NCBI RefSeq assembly: GCF_029360775.1
Contig: NZ_JARKMZ010000028.1
Span: 124,001-188,000, forward strand
Reading direction: 5' to 3'
Length of the DNA stretch: 64,000 nucleotides
From: Daejeonella sp. H1SJ63
GTDB taxonomy: Bacteria > Bacteroidota > Bacteroidia > Sphingobacteriales > Sphingobacteriaceae
Shown here: positions 43,354 through 52,977 of the stretch, piece by piece
How the letters are laid out: each line of letters begins with the position of its first letter
How positions within the stretch are numbered: the stretch's first letter is position 1
Position numbers and translations under genes: made by a program
The notes under the pieces: generated by a model
Told to the model about the DNA's origin: nothing
Database searches by the model: none
Seen by the model: only the letters and a program-made list of their open reading frames with translations

Positions 43354-44799
43354 ATGTTGAATAAATACGAAAACGAATTTAACAACTGGATAGATAAGGA
43401 GAAAAAAGCGATTGAACTTATCAATGTTGTCGGAAAATTATGGTTTGACCGTTCAATTGAACTTTTATTGTTTAGAAAGCCGCTTTTTGATATAGGAAGC
43501 AGTGAAGTGCTTGCACATCATCAGTATGCAAAAGATATTGTAAATAAGAATATCTCAATCTATGACTCCCTTGCAATCGCCCAGGCAATAGCTAAATCAA
43601 ATCTGGCTCCTTCACGAATTGATATTGGTCGCCTTGCTTCTGAATGGATCGATACCAGTGGGAAATTTACCAGTATTGAAGATTTTGTTATTCAAAAGCT
43701 GAGCCATCATATCGGAAAGGATAAAATTAAGATGCAGGCCAGGGATGTGGTGCTCTATGGCTTTGGACGTATCGGTCGTATAGCGGCCAGAGAGTTGGTT
43801 ATGCAGGCAGGAAAGGGAGAACAATTACGTCTCAGGGCAATTGTTACCCGTACCAACAGTGATGAAGACCTGATCAAACGTGCTGATCTGCTTAGGAATG
43901 ATTCAGTTCATGGGTCGTTTTTGGGTACCATTACTGAAGATTTTGAAAATAAGGCTCTGATTATTAATGGTCAGGTAATTTATATGATTGCTGCTAAAGA
44001 TCCTGCCGATGCAGATTATGAAGCATACGGGATCAATAATGCTTTGTTGATTGACAATACCGGGGTTTATCGCGATCGTGAAGGCCTGGGTAAGCATCTT
44101 CTGGCAAAGGGGATTGAAAGGGTTCTTCTTACAGCACCGGGAAAGGGTGATATTCCCAATATAGTTTTTGGAATCAATCATGCCGATTTCAGCTCATCAG
44201 AGACAATATTCTCAGCGGCTTCGTGTACAACCAATGCTATTGTTCCTGTCTTAAAGATTATTGAGGATACTTTCGGGATTGAAAAGGGACATATAGAAAC
44301 GGTTCACAGCTATACAAATGATCAGAATTTGCTGGATAACTATCATAAGAAATATCGTCGAGGGCGTTCAGCTGCATTAAACATGGTTATTACAGAAACC
44401 GGTGCTGACAAAGCCGTATCAAAAGTATTTCCGGCACTTGAGGGTAAGTTAACAGGTAATGCGGTAAGGGTTCCTACCCCCGATGTTTCTCTGGCCATAT
44501 TGAACCTGACATTAAATAGCCAGATAAGCAAAGCAGATATTGAGGGAAAATTGAAAAATGCATCTTTGTTTGGCAATTTAGTTGAACAGATTGAATACTC
44601 TATCTCCAATGAGCTTGTTTCAAGTGATGTGATAGGGAATAGTCATGCATCCATTGTTGACGGACCAGCTACAATACTTTCAAAAGATGGCCGGTCAGCA
44701 GTGATTTATGTGTGGTATGATAATGAGTACGGATATACTCGTCAGGTTGTGCGTTTGGCAAAATCGCTGGCTGGTGTAATAAGATTAACCTATTATTGA
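43354..44799 (+). CDS. Glyceraldehyde-3-phosphate dehydrogenase, long form
   Basis: 481 residues from the ATG at 43354; a TTG 24 nt upstream is less likely. The NAD(P)-binding start VVLYGFGRIGR lies at about residue 131, preceded by a helical N-terminal extension not found in GapA. Catalytic Cys291 in SAASCTTNAIVPV, and the HSYTNDQNLLDN and WYDNEYGYTRQV motifs are intact, so it is enzymatically complete. Long GAPDHs of this type occur in Bacteroidota and Gammaproteobacteria and may be gluconeogenic; the direction here is unproven. Confidence 0.92.
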   Translation: MLNKYENEFNNWIDKEKKAIELINVVGKLWFDRSIELLLFRKPLFDIGSSEVLAHHQYAKDIVNKNISIYDSLAIAQAIAKSNLAPSRIDIGRLASEWIDTSGKFTSIEDFVIQKLSHHIGKDKIKMQARDVVLYGFGRIGRIAARELVMQAGKGEQLRLRAIVTRTNSDEDLIKRADLLRNDSVHGSFLGTITEDFENKALIINGQVIYMIAAKDPADADYEAYGINNALLIDNTGVYRDREGLGKHLLAKGIERVLLTAPGKGDIPNIVFGINHADFSSSETIFSAASCTTNAIVPVLKIIEDTFGIEKGHIETVHSYTNDQNLLDNYHKKYRRGRSAALNMVITETGADKAVSKVFPALEGKLTGNAVRVPTPDVSLAILNLTLNSQISKADIEGKLKNASLFGNLVEQIEYSISNELVSSDVIGNSHASIVDGPATILSKDGRSAVIYVWYDNEYGYTRQVVRLAKSLAGVIRLTYY

Positions 44800-44818
44800 T
44801 CTAAGAGAAAAACGAAAT

Positions 44819-45607
44819 ATGCAAACCATTTCAATTTACCAGGTAGATGCCTTCACTGATACACTTTTTGGAGGAAATCCGGCAGCAATTTGTCCCTTAA
44901 AAGAATGGCTCCCTGCCCCTGCTATGCAAAAAATTGCTGCAGAGAACAATCTGGCAGAAACTGCTTTTTTTATCCCTCAGGGGAAAGATTTTGAATTGAG
45001 GTGGTTCACCCCTGAAACTGAGGTGGATCTTTGCGGACATGCAACATTGGCCACCGCTCATGTATTATTTAATATACTCAATCATGAAGGGGATACGATC
45101 CACTTTCATACCCTGAAGGTCGGAACACTGACGGTGCATCGTAAGGAGGATGTTTACACGCTTGATTTTCCTTCAAGAATACCGGAACCCTGCGAATTAC
45201 CATTGGGTTTGATCGAAGCTATGGGAGGCCCCAGGCCGCAAGTTGTACTTCGTTCCAGGGATTACTTTCTGGTTTATGAAAAGGAAGCGGATGTGCTTGC
45301 CCTTAAGCCTGATTTTAAGGCTCTGAAAGCAATTGAATCATTAGGATTTATTGCAACTGCTCCTGGCGATCATTGTGATTTTGTATCCAGATTTTTTGCT
45401 CCGGCGGCGGGTATAGATGAAGATCCGGTTACAGGTTCAGCACATTGTAATCTGATCCCATACTGGGCAGAACGCCTGGGAAAGCATGAACTTCATGCTT
45501 TTCAGTTATCCGCCCGCGGGGGTGAGCTTTGGTGTGAGCAAAGAGGCGACAGAGTATTAATGTCGGGTAAAGCTGTTACATACCTGAAAGGTGAAATCTA
45601 TATTTAA
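44819..45607 (+). CDS. PhzF-family isomerase-like protein
   Basis: 262 residues with diaminopimelate-epimerase-like twin domains. PhzF signatures: YQVDAFTDTLFGGNPAAIC, the catalytic glutamate in AAENNLAETAFF, and DEDPVTGSAHC. The substrate is unknown; there are no phenazine genes nearby, so the family name is structural only. It follows the GAPDH gene by 20 nt and may share its transcript. Confidence 0.9.
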   Translation: MQTISIYQVDAFTDTLFGGNPAAICPLKEWLPAPAMQKIAAENNLAETAFFIPQGKDFELRWFTPETEVDLCGHATLATAHVLFNILNHEGDTIHFHTLKVGTLTVHRKEDVYTLDFPSRIPEPCELPLGLIEAMGGPRPQVVLRSRDYFLVYEKEADVLALKPDFKALKAIESLGFIATAPGDHCDFVSRFFAPAAGIDEDPVTGSAHCNLIPYWAERLGKHELHAFQLSARGGELWCEQRGDRVLMSGKAVTYLKGEIYI

Positions 45608-45642
45608 GTTGCTTTCGAAACAGGTTCAGAACAGATTTATTC

Positions 45643-45686
45643 GTGTATCCTGAGGCATTTAGTGTATACTATGCCCCGGGATACAC
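45643..45686. terminator. Long hairpin after the PhzF-family gene
   Basis: Outer stem GTGTATCC/GGATACAC (8 bp) and inner GGCAT/ATGCC, separated by a 3x3 internal loop. No T-run follows on the + strand, so it may protect the 3' end rather than terminate. Confidence 0.5.
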
Positions 45687-45698
45687 AAACGTATAAGG

Positions 45699-45723
45699 AA
45701 TCCGGGAATTATTTTTCCGGATT
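45699..45723. terminator. Hairpin between PhzF-family gene and symporter gene
   Basis: AATCCGG/CCGGATT (7 bp, 11-nt loop) followed by TTGG on the + strand. Sits between two convergent genes. Confidence 0.55.
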
Positions 45724-45752
45724 TTGGTTCTTAATACATCCAAACTCTTCCT

Positions 45753-47261
45753 TTAAAATTTCGTTCTGCCGATAGCAGGCTTGCTGATTGCCAGTAGTCC
45801 GATAAAGGTTATTAATCCATTAACAACAATCATTTCGTTATCAAAGATATATCCACCCATTAGTGTCTTTGAATTTGCATTCAGGAAGAAGCATATTGCA
45901 GGAGCAAGAAGGCAAATAATAGGAACGAGTTTGTCGTACACGGTTCTTTTCTTCATGAATAATCCAAATCCGTAAAGACCAATGAGTGGGCCATAAGTAT
46001 AGGATGCAACGGTGAAAATGGCACTTACAACGGCTGCATTATTCACTGCATTGAATAATAGAATAACCAGAAACATCAGTATTGAAAATCCAACATGAAC
46101 CATATGTCTGGCTCTTATTGATGAAGCTGAATTCACATCTTCCTTTTTTGAAAAGCTAAGGAAATCAACACAAAAAGATGTTGTTAATGCAGTCAGTGCA
46201 GAGTCTGTAGTTGCAAAGGTTGCGGCAGTTAATCCCAGCATGAAAACAATGGCAGGAATAAGACTTAAATGATTCAGGGCTATTTCTGGGAAAAGAAAAT
46301 CAGTGCGTGGTTTTCCGGTAACACTATCCATAGGTATTTCTATTCCATTCTTGCTTGCGTAAACATATAAAAGAGCTCCTACACTTAGAAAAAACAGGTT
46401 AATGATCACAAATACAGTGGTGAATGTGAACATATTCTTTTGTGCTTCACCAATGTTTTTACAGCTCAGATTTTTTTGCATCATATCCTGATCAAGGCCT
46501 GTCATGGCAATCGTTACAAAAATTCCGCCCAGCAATTGTTTGCTCACATGAAATTTGCTGGTAATGAAGTCTTCATAGAAAAATACCTTTGAATAACCAC
46601 TGTTTTTGATGGTTTCAAAAGCCTGGAAAATATTAAGATCGAGGCTGTCGCAGATGAAGTAAATTGTGAGTATGACCGATGAAACCAGAAATAAGGTCTG
46701 AAGTGTATCGGTGATGATGATTGTTTTTAGCCCGCCTTTAAATGTGTAAGACCAGATCAGGGCCAGAGATATCAGAACCGTTGCCCAGAACGGGATTCCA
46801 TATGAATCAAAAATGAATCTTTGCAATACAATAACAACCAGGTAAAGCCTGAATGATGATCCGATGGTACGGCTTAAAAGAAAAATACTTGCAGCAGTTT
46901 TATAACTATATGTTCCGAGTCTTTCTTCAATATAGGTATAAATAGATGTAAGATTCATCCTGTAATACAATGGAAGAAGTACTGTAGCGATCAGTATAAA
47001 CCCGATAGCATTACCAATAACAAACTGGAAGTATTTAAATTCATTACCTGCCGGATTTCCTACTTCGCCTGGTACTGAAATAAATGTTACTCCTGATAGA
47101 GCAGTACCAATCATTCCAAAAGCTACCAGATACCATTTGGAGTTTCTGTTTGCGGTAAAGAACGTTGAGTTATCGGATGATTTTTTTGATGTAAAATAAG
47201 ATATGCCTATTAATATCAGAAAGTATCCGATAAGGAAAGTAAGTAAAACTCCTGGAGCCAT
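45753..47261 (-). CDS. Sodium:solute symporter (SSS family)
   Basis: 502-residue integral membrane protein with about 13 hydrophobic segments. The SSS signature region is GTALSGVTFISVPGEVG in the second helix, and TAATFATTDSALTALTTSFCVDF corresponds to the sodium-binding TM8 segment. Length and topology match the PutP/SGLT superfamily. The substrate cannot be read from sequence; there are no metabolic neighbours to suggest one. Confidence 0.9.
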   Translation of the reverse strand: MAPGVLLTFLIGYFLILIGISYFTSKKSSDNSTFFTANRNSKWYLVAFGMIGTALSGVTFISVPGEVGNPAGNEFKYFQFVIGNAIGFILIATVLLPLYYRMNLTSIYTYIEERLGTYSYKTAASIFLLSRTIGSSFRLYLVVIVLQRFIFDSYGIPFWATVLISLALIWSYTFKGGLKTIIITDTLQTLFLVSSVILTIYFICDSLDLNIFQAFETIKNSGYSKVFFYEDFITSKFHVSKQLLGGIFVTIAMTGLDQDMMQKNLSCKNIGEAQKNMFTFTTVFVIINLFFLSVGALLYVYASKNGIEIPMDSVTGKPRTDFLFPEIALNHLSLIPAIVFMLGLTAATFATTDSALTALTTSFCVDFLSFSKKEDVNSASSIRARHMVHVGFSILMFLVILLFNAVNNAAVVSAIFTVASYTYGPLIGLYGFGLFMKKRTVYDKLVPIICLLAPAICFFLNANSKTLMGGYIFDNEMIVVNGLITFIGLLAISKPAIGRTKF

Positions 47262-47397
47262 AAATTTTGATTTGGGTATAAGTCGACTAAATTAACAATT
47301 AAGTTAGTAAAATGAATTAATTCATTCAGCATGCAGATATTGTATTCATTGTATTCAATTTATAATTAGCGGCTTAGAAAACATTAAGTTTTAAATT

Positions 47398-47405
47398 TAA
47401 ATTTG
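47398..47405 (+). promoter_or_regulatory. -7 element immediately before recR
   Basis: TAAATTTG, ending 4 nt before the ATG; predicts a leaderless recR mRNA. No -33 TTG is evident. Confidence 0.4.
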
Positions 47406-47409
47406 CAGT

Positions 47410-48027
47410 ATGAACTTTTCTTCAAAGTTGCTTGAAAATGCCGTAAATGAATTCGCTGCACTACCCGGGATTGGCCAGAAAACCGCACTCAGGCTGGTTT
47501 TGCATTTGCTGAATCAACCACAGGTGGAAATTGAGAAATTTAGTAATGCCCTTACTGTTTTAAAACGGGATATCAGATATTGTACTGTATGCTGCAATAT
47601 ATCTGATGATCAGTTATGCCGGATTTGCAGTTCCGTAAAAAGAGATAAATCCCTGATTTGTGTAGTTGAAGATACACGTGATGTGATGGCAATAGAAAAT
47701 ACCGGTCAGTATCAGGGAGTTTATCATGTGCTGGGTGGATTAATTTCACCAATGGATGGTATCGGCCCTTCTGACCTGAATATCGAAAGTTTGGTAGACA
47801 GGGTGAAGGAGGGGGGTATATCTGAAGTTATTCTTGCCCTTAGCGCTACAATGGAGGGTGACACTACCATTTTTTATCTTTATAAAAAACTGAAGGAAAC
47901 CGGAATTCAGATCAGTACTATAGCCAGAGGAATAGCTTTCGGCGGTGAGCTTGAATATGTTGATGAAATTACACTTGGCAAGTCTATTGCCACCCGTGTG
48001 CCATATGAAAATTCGCTTGTCAGATGA
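47410..48027 (+). CDS. recR: RecR, recombination mediator
   Basis: 205-residue protein that, with RecF/RecO, loads RecA at gaps. Helix-hairpin-helix [12 protein letters not shown], a CysX2Cys...CysX2Cys zinc motif ([16 protein letters not shown]) and a Toprim domain ([13 protein letters not shown]). Length is typical. Leads a run of three + strand genes. Confidence 0.96.
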   Translation: MNFSSKLLENAVNEFAALPGIGQKTALRLVLHLLNQPQVEIEKFSNALTVLKRDIRYCTVCCNISDDQLCRICSSVKRDKSLICVVEDTRDVMAIENTGQYQGVYHVLGGLISPMDGIGPSDLNIESLVDRVKEGGISEVILALSATMEGDTTIFYLYKKLKETGIQISTIARGIAFGGELEYVDEITLGKSIATRVPYENSLVR

Positions 48028-48062
48028 TATATCCTTATTGTCATTTAAACTAAATCCGATAC

Positions 48063-48878
48063 ATGGATCTTAAAAATAAAACAGTAATAATTACCGGAGC
48101 ATCCTCCGGTATTGGTAAATCATGTGCCGTGCAATTTGCTGCAAGAGGGGCAAATCTTGTGCTTGGAGCACGCCAGTATGTAACTCTCTGCGAAATTGCA
48201 CAGGATCTGGAAACCCGTTATGCTATTAAAGCAGTTGCAGTGCAGTGCGATGTGTCAAAAGAGTCAGATTGTAAGGATCTGATTGCTCAGGCGAATAATA
48301 CCTTCGGCAGGATTGATGTTCTGGTTAATAATGCGGGTATATCAATGCGGGCTTTGTTCAAAGATCTCGATCTTCAGGTATTGAAGAATCTTATGGATGT
48401 CAATTTCTGGGGGGCAGTTTATTGCACAAAATATGCTTTACCCGAATTATTGAAAAGTAAAGGTTCTGTAGTTGGAGTGTCGTCTATTGCAGGTTATCGG
48501 GGTTTGCCCGGACGTACAGGATATTCAGCTTCAAAATTTGCATTGAATGGCTTTATGGAGGCTCTGAGGGTGGAAAATTTGAAGACAGGGCTTCATGTTA
48601 TGCTTGCCTCTCCGGGATTTACCGCCTCCAATATCAGAAATGTAGCATTGGTAAAAGATGGCAGTGCTCAGGGCGAGACCAGTATGAATGAAGATAAGAT
48701 GATGAGTTCTGATGAAGTTGCCCAAATTATAGTAAGAGGTGTTGAACAACGTAAGCGTTCGCTGGTAATGACTGCTCAGGGGAAACTTACTGTATTTTTA
48801 AATAAGATATTACCGGGCTGGTTAGATGGTCTGGTATATAATCATTTTACAAAAGAAAAGGATCCGCTGATTAAATAA
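48063..48878 (+). CDS. Short-chain dehydrogenase/reductase
   Basis: 271 residues, classical SDR: cofactor motif TGASSGIGKS near the N-terminus, NNAG at about residue 94, catalytic Ser in GVSSIAG and YSASK (Tyr-x3-Lys). The Arg/Gly-rich beta2 end (GARQYVT) fits NADP(H). The C-terminal tail (FLNKILPGWLDGLVYN) is slightly hydrophobic, as in DhrS7-like enzymes. The substrate is unknown. Its stop overlaps the esterase start by 1 base. Confidence 0.92.
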   Translation: MDLKNKTVIITGASSGIGKSCAVQFAARGANLVLGARQYVTLCEIAQDLETRYAIKAVAVQCDVSKESDCKDLIAQANNTFGRIDVLVNNAGISMRALFKDLDLQVLKNLMDVNFWGAVYCTKYALPELLKSKGSVVGVSSIAGYRGLPGRTGYSASKFALNGFMEALRVENLKTGLHVMLASPGFTASNIRNVALVKDGSAQGETSMNEDKMMSSDEVAQIIVRGVEQRKRSLVMTAQGKLTVFLNKILPGWLDGLVYNHFTKEKDPLIK

Positions 48879-49720
48879 TGAAGCTGAATATTGGTTTATT
48901 CTTCATATTCATAGCTTTTATGCCGCGTGCATTTGCAGGGATAGGCATTAAGCATGATATTTCCTATTCCGGACAGACTGAAAATATACGTAACCTGCTT
49001 GATATTTACTACCCTGAAGATGTTTCTGTTCCCAAAGATGTTCTGCTATTCATTCATGGTGGTTCATGGAACAGTGGAAAGAAGGAAACATACTGGTGGT
49101 TAGGTAAAAATATGGCTCGAAAGAATGTAGTGTCTGTGATCATAAACTACAGTTTAAGTCCGGAGGCTCAGTTCGAACAAATGGCAATGGATTGTGCATT
49201 GGCTATTAAATGGGTTAATGAGAATATTGCCGGGTTTGGAGGTAAACCTGACCGGATATTTGTGATGGGGCATTCGGCCGGGGGACATTTGGCGGCTTTG
49301 ATTAATAATGATCCAAGATTTTTTAAGAAGCAGGGTATCCCAAATCCGATCAAAGCAGTTATTTTAAATGACGGTTTCGGTCTGGATATGTTTGAATATC
49401 TTACTGTTGCCGTGCCGAATAAGAGAACGAAGAACTTTTTGAAAACTTTCTCGAATGATAAGGAGTTATGGAAAGCCGGTTCTCCGAGCTACTATCTTGA
49501 GAACGTGAACAATCCATATTTAATCTTTATAGGGGAGCGAACTTATCCTGCCATAAAACATCAGTCTGATCGTTTATTTAAGGATCTGAATCAATTGAAT
49601 AAAACGACAGAATTTAAGGTTATACCGCGTAAAAAACATGTAGGGATGATTTCTCAGATGGTTTTCAGAAAAAACCAGATGTATGCTATCATCCTGCAAT
49701 TTATGAAAAAGTACTCCTGA
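48878..49720 (+). CDS. Exported alpha/beta hydrolase (carboxylesterase-like)
   Basis: 280 residues with a probable signal peptide (about 1-20, IGLFFIFIAFMPRAFA). Oxyanion motif HGGSWNSG, nucleophile elbow GHSAGGH and a C-terminal His (KKHVGM) indicate a BD-FAE/HSL-like esterase. Coupled by TAATG overlap to the SDR, suggesting a joint step on one compound, but the substrate is unknown. Confidence 0.85.
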   Translation: MKLNIGLFFIFIAFMPRAFAGIGIKHDISYSGQTENIRNLLDIYYPEDVSVPKDVLLFIHGGSWNSGKKETYWWLGKNMARKNVVSVIINYSLSPEAQFEQMAMDCALAIKWVNENIAGFGGKPDRIFVMGHSAGGHLAALINNDPRFFKKQGIPNPIKAVILNDGFGLDMFEYLTVAVPNKRTKNFLKTFSNDKELWKAGSPSYYLENVNNPYLIFIGERTYPAIKHQSDRLFKDLNQLNKTTEFKVIPRKKHVGMISQMVFRKNQMYAIILQFMKKYS

Positions 49721-49814
49721 TTAATTCTTTATTAATTTTCAGGATTTACTTAAGGCTGATGTTTGTCTTTGTATTATTCTCTATTTTGCACCGAATTTAA
49801 AATAGCATTTAATC

Positions 49815-50123
49815 ATGTTTAAAACTCCTCTCGATCGTTTCCGTTTTATTGCTTTTGTTGAAGGCTGTTCATTCCTGCTTATCGGATTTACGATGATTTT
49901 AAAATACAGGTTTGATATGCCTGAACCCAATTATGTTGTAGGCATGATCCATGGAGTACTGTTTATTCTGTACGTTTTTATGCTGTTCCAGGTGTCTTAT
50001 CTTTACAAATGGTCTTTCATGAAGCTAAGCCTGGGCTTTATTGCTTCCCTGATACCTTTCGGTACTTTTTATGCCGATAAAAAATTATTCAGACAACAGA
50101 ATTCAGCCGGTAATTTGAATTAA
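49815..50123 (+). CDS. DUF3817 membrane protein
   Basis: 102 residues, three transmembrane helices. FRFIAFVEGCSFLLIGFTMILKY and GMIHGVLFILYVFML match DUF3817, a domain of unknown function in small membrane proteins. Monocistronic, 95 nt after the hydrolase gene and convergent with the next gene. Confidence 0.85.
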   Translation: MFKTPLDRFRFIAFVEGCSFLLIGFTMILKYRFDMPEPNYVVGMIHGVLFILYVFMLFQVSYLYKWSFMKLSLGFIASLIPFGTFYADKKLFRQQNSAGNLN

Positions 50124-50132
50124 TTCAGATCA

Positions 50133-51422
50133 TCAGGGTATTTTTCTCTGAATTTTCCGGATGGCTGTTTCAATTGATTTTTCAGGTTCAATAATATTGT
50201 ATTCTCCCCAGAATTCAGGGTCAGCAAAATTTGAAACCTTGTCGATCATGATTACATTTTGACGGAGCTTTTGAGTAGTCTTTGCGGGATCATTGGTTTT
50301 TTTCTTCCAGTCTGTTACAGCTAATTCAATCGATGATTCATAAGTGGTATTAAACAGCTTTTTCTTCCAGTCTACTTTGAATGTAATATCGCCACGTGAA
50401 TAGCCGAAAAGCCATTTGCCGTTTTGTTCACGGTAATTAATCTGGTAATTTGCTTCAATCGGATAAACTTCGGCTCCTGCCGGCTTTTTCTGTGTAAATA
50501 AAGCACTTACAGCTTTCTTATTTTCTACGTTCAGATTGAATGTAGCACTTATTACGGCCAGACTTTCAGTATCGATATATAATTTCCCGTAATAAAGCGG
50601 GTCAAGAACAGCAGGCTTTTGCCTGAAGGCAAGAACATATACTTTTTTATCATCAATTTGAGTGTTGTTTTCAAGGCTGAACTCATAATTCTTCATTGGA
50701 TCCTCTGTGAATATGAAATCAGGATATTTCATGATATCCAGAAAAATTGTGGTGTAAGGCCCGCCCTGCAGCTTAAAGGTTAAAGTGTCGAGTTTGGTAT
50801 AGTCTGTATTTTTACGGCCTTTGAACAGCTCTATAAAATCGTCAGTTTCGCTGCGATAGGGTTGTTTTTGAATCTCAAGTACAGATTCAGAGAGCGATAA
50901 ATAATTCTTGCGTTTTCGGATCGTTTCTCTGTAAAATCCGGTCATTAAATTAAGATCTTCACTATAGTTTTGTATCCTTTTACTCATCACCTGATTGAAG
51001 AGAAGTTCAGCTTCATTGGTTGAGACTATAATTTCGCTGAGAGCTATGTTGGATGGATCGAGTGCGATGAGATTGTTTTCTGCTTTTAATTCCTGCAGCT
51101 TTACAGTCTTATTCTTATATCCAAGGTACGAGAACAATAATTCTCCCGATGAATTAATTTTGGGAATTTTAATTGAAAATTCTCCCTCGCTATTGGTTAC
51201 ACCCGCAATATTGGTCCCCCTGAGCGATAAAGTAGCAAAACTCAAAACATTTTTATTTTTGCTGTCAATAACCTTTCCCCTGAATTGAATAAAGCTGACA
51301 GTATCCTGAGGTGCAGAGTTTTGAGTTGATGCATATAGCATTTCGGTGCCGGATCCGATAATAAACAGTATTATCGAAATAGTCATTATTCCTTTAATGA
51401 CAGAGTTGATCAGTGTGTTCAT
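50133..51422 (-). CDS. CarboxypepD_reg-like domain protein, exported
   Basis: 429 residues. Signal/hydrophobic segment at about 10-30; CarboxypepD_reg-like beta sandwich (about 47-135, FRGKVIDSKNKNVLSFATLSLRGTN, TNSEGEFSIKIP), then an unassigned domain (about 140-420) rich in aromatic and charged strands. Widespread uncharacterised Bacteroidota envelope architecture; probably periplasmic or outer-membrane associated. The 497-nt gap on its 5' side contains, as far as I can tell, only the ctaA promoter. Confidence 0.75.
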   Translation of the reverse strand: MNTLINSVIKGIMTISIILFIIGSGTEMLYASTQNSAPQDTVSFIQFRGKVIDSKNKNVLSFATLSLRGTNIAGVTNSEGEFSIKIPKINSSGELLFSYLGYKNKTVKLQELKAENNLIALDPSNIALSEIIVSTNEAELLFNQVMSKRIQNYSEDLNLMTGFYRETIRKRKNYLSLSESVLEIQKQPYRSETDDFIELFKGRKNTDYTKLDTLTFKLQGGPYTTIFLDIMKYPDFIFTEDPMKNYEFSLENNTQIDDKKVYVLAFRQKPAVLDPLYYGKLYIDTESLAVISATFNLNVENKKAVSALFTQKKPAGAEVYPIEANYQINYREQNGKWLFGYSRGDITFKVDWKKKLFNTTYESSIELAVTDWKKKTNDPAKTTQKLRQNVIMIDKVSNFADPEFWGEYNIIEPEKSIETAIRKIQRKIP

Positions 51423-51854
51423 ATTAAATGATTTAAGAATCTATTTTGAATATGTATGCCTGTCGCTAATAATTGGTTATACAAATTTACGCAGGTAAAT
51501 CGGTATTTGATACTGCTATTTTTTCAGTAAGTTCTAATTAATGTTAAATAATAGATTTTGGATCTGATACGATCTGAAGAATTTAATAAGTAAAAACCCG
51601 GAAATGACATCTTGTTATTTTGTAATATATTGATTTTTAGATATTTGCAATGGATTGTTTAATAAAAAACTCAATCTTGTTTTTTGCTTCTTCAATTATT
51701 TTGATAAAAGAATGAATCTGCTTATTCAAAATGTTACATAATATTCAGAATGTATGAGATATATCTTGCTTAATCTAAAGTGTATTTCCAGTTTTTATGA
51801 AGATATTATGCCTGATACAGCGATATATTTTATAGTCATTGTGTTGATTATTAA

Positions 51855-51884
51855 TTGAAATAAAGGTTTTATTGCAGATATTTG
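51855..51884 (+). promoter_or_regulatory. Predicted promoter of ctaA
   Basis: TTG at 51855-51857, 19-nt spacer, GATATTTG at 51877-51884 (one mismatch), 35 nt before the ATG. Confidence 0.5.
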
Positions 51885-51919
51885 CCGCCGTAATTTTCTT
51901 TTCTCACCAAAAAAATATT

Positions 51920-52975
51920 ATGGATTTGCCAAAAGATAATCGAGCAGTGGCCAAATGGTTATTTGTCGGTTTAGTTATGATCATGGTTCAGGTTTTACTG
52001 GGTGGTATTACCCGTTTAACTGGTTCTGGTTTATCTATCACTGAATGGCAGCCTATTATTGGTGCATTTCCTCCAATGAATGAGGATGCATGGCAGCAGG
52101 CTTTTGATAAGTATAAAGAAATTGCTCAGTTCAAGCATCTGAACAGCCATTTTTCTCTGAGCGATTTTAAATTCATTTTCTTCTGGGAATGGCTGCATCG
52201 CGACTGGGCCAGATTAATGGGCTTAGTTTTCATATTCCCTTTTATTTATTTCCTCATCAGGAAGAAAATTGAAAGAAGCATGGTCAATCCGATGATTATT
52301 CTTTTTATTCTGGGAGGTCTGCAGGGAGCAATTGGATGGATTATGGTTCAAAGCGGCTTAAATGCTGAAAATCTTTATGTGAGTCATATCCGTTTGGCTG
52401 TTCATTTTATCGCTGCACTGATTTTATTATGTTATGTTTTTTGGTTCGCACTTAAGCTGAGTATTCCTTCAACAGAGATTCTTTCTGTTCCATCTCTCAG
52501 AGGTATAAATCTGATCCTATTGGTACTGGTAACTATCCAGTTAATTTACGGAGCATTTATGGCCGGATTACATGCTGCCTTAGCTTCACATACCTGGCCG
52601 GATATCAATGGAAGTTACTGGCCGGCAGGTATGCTTAAATTTTCAAATTTCTGGGATGATATTTCGCATAATCTGATTACTGTACAATTTATTCATCGTG
52701 GACTGGCCTATCTGATTTGTATACCGGTAGTAATCTGGACTTTGAGAACCAAACAACTGCCTGCAAATAGTGTTTTATATGCTACCAGATATTTACCTCT
52801 GTTATTTTTGATCATTCAGATGGTATTAGGGATATTGACTATTTTAAACAGCAGGGTTGAAATTCCAGTTCTGTTTGCTATTCTTCATCAGTTTGTGGGT
52901 ATGCTGTTCCTGTTATCGCTGGTATTTACCTTGTTTTTAAGCAGGGGAAATTCTATGAGAAACTCTCAGGCTTAA
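51920..52975 (+). CDS. ctaA: CtaA/COX15-family heme A synthase
   Basis: 351 residues from the ATG at 51920; an in-frame TTG 48 nt upstream would overlap the promoter. Eight transmembrane helices; conserved heme-ligand regions LGGITRLTGSGLSITEWQP, FWEWLHRDWARLMG (His), and two later histidines in HRGLAYL and LHQFVGML. Oxidises heme O to heme A for aa3-type cytochrome oxidase, consistent with the SCO1 and cytochrome c genes at the right end of the window. COX15-type length, without the CtaA cysteine pair. Confidence 0.93.
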   Translation: MDLPKDNRAVAKWLFVGLVMIMVQVLLGGITRLTGSGLSITEWQPIIGAFPPMNEDAWQQAFDKYKEIAQFKHLNSHFSLSDFKFIFFWEWLHRDWARLMGLVFIFPFIYFLIRKKIERSMVNPMIILFILGGLQGAIGWIMVQSGLNAENLYVSHIRLAVHFIAALILLCYVFWFALKLSIPSTEILSVPSLRGINLILLVLVTIQLIYGAFMAGLHAALASHTWPDINGSYWPAGMLKFSNFWDDISHNLITVQFIHRGLAYLICIPVVIWTLRTKQLPANSVLYATRYLPLLFLIIQMVLGILTILNSRVEIPVLFAILHQFVGMLFLLSLVFTLFLSRGNSMRNSQA

Positions 52976-52977
52976 AC

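Noticed and set aside
44819-45607. PhzF gene as a sign of phenazine biosynthesis
   Set aside because: No other phz genes are present and the PhzF fold is widespread in primary metabolism.
51760-51775. Additional MntR box (TTAATCTAAA near 51.77 kb; similar at 59.78 kb and 28.27 kb)
   Set aside because: Only one half matches; the other arm is lost and such half-sites are expected by chance in AT-rich DNA.
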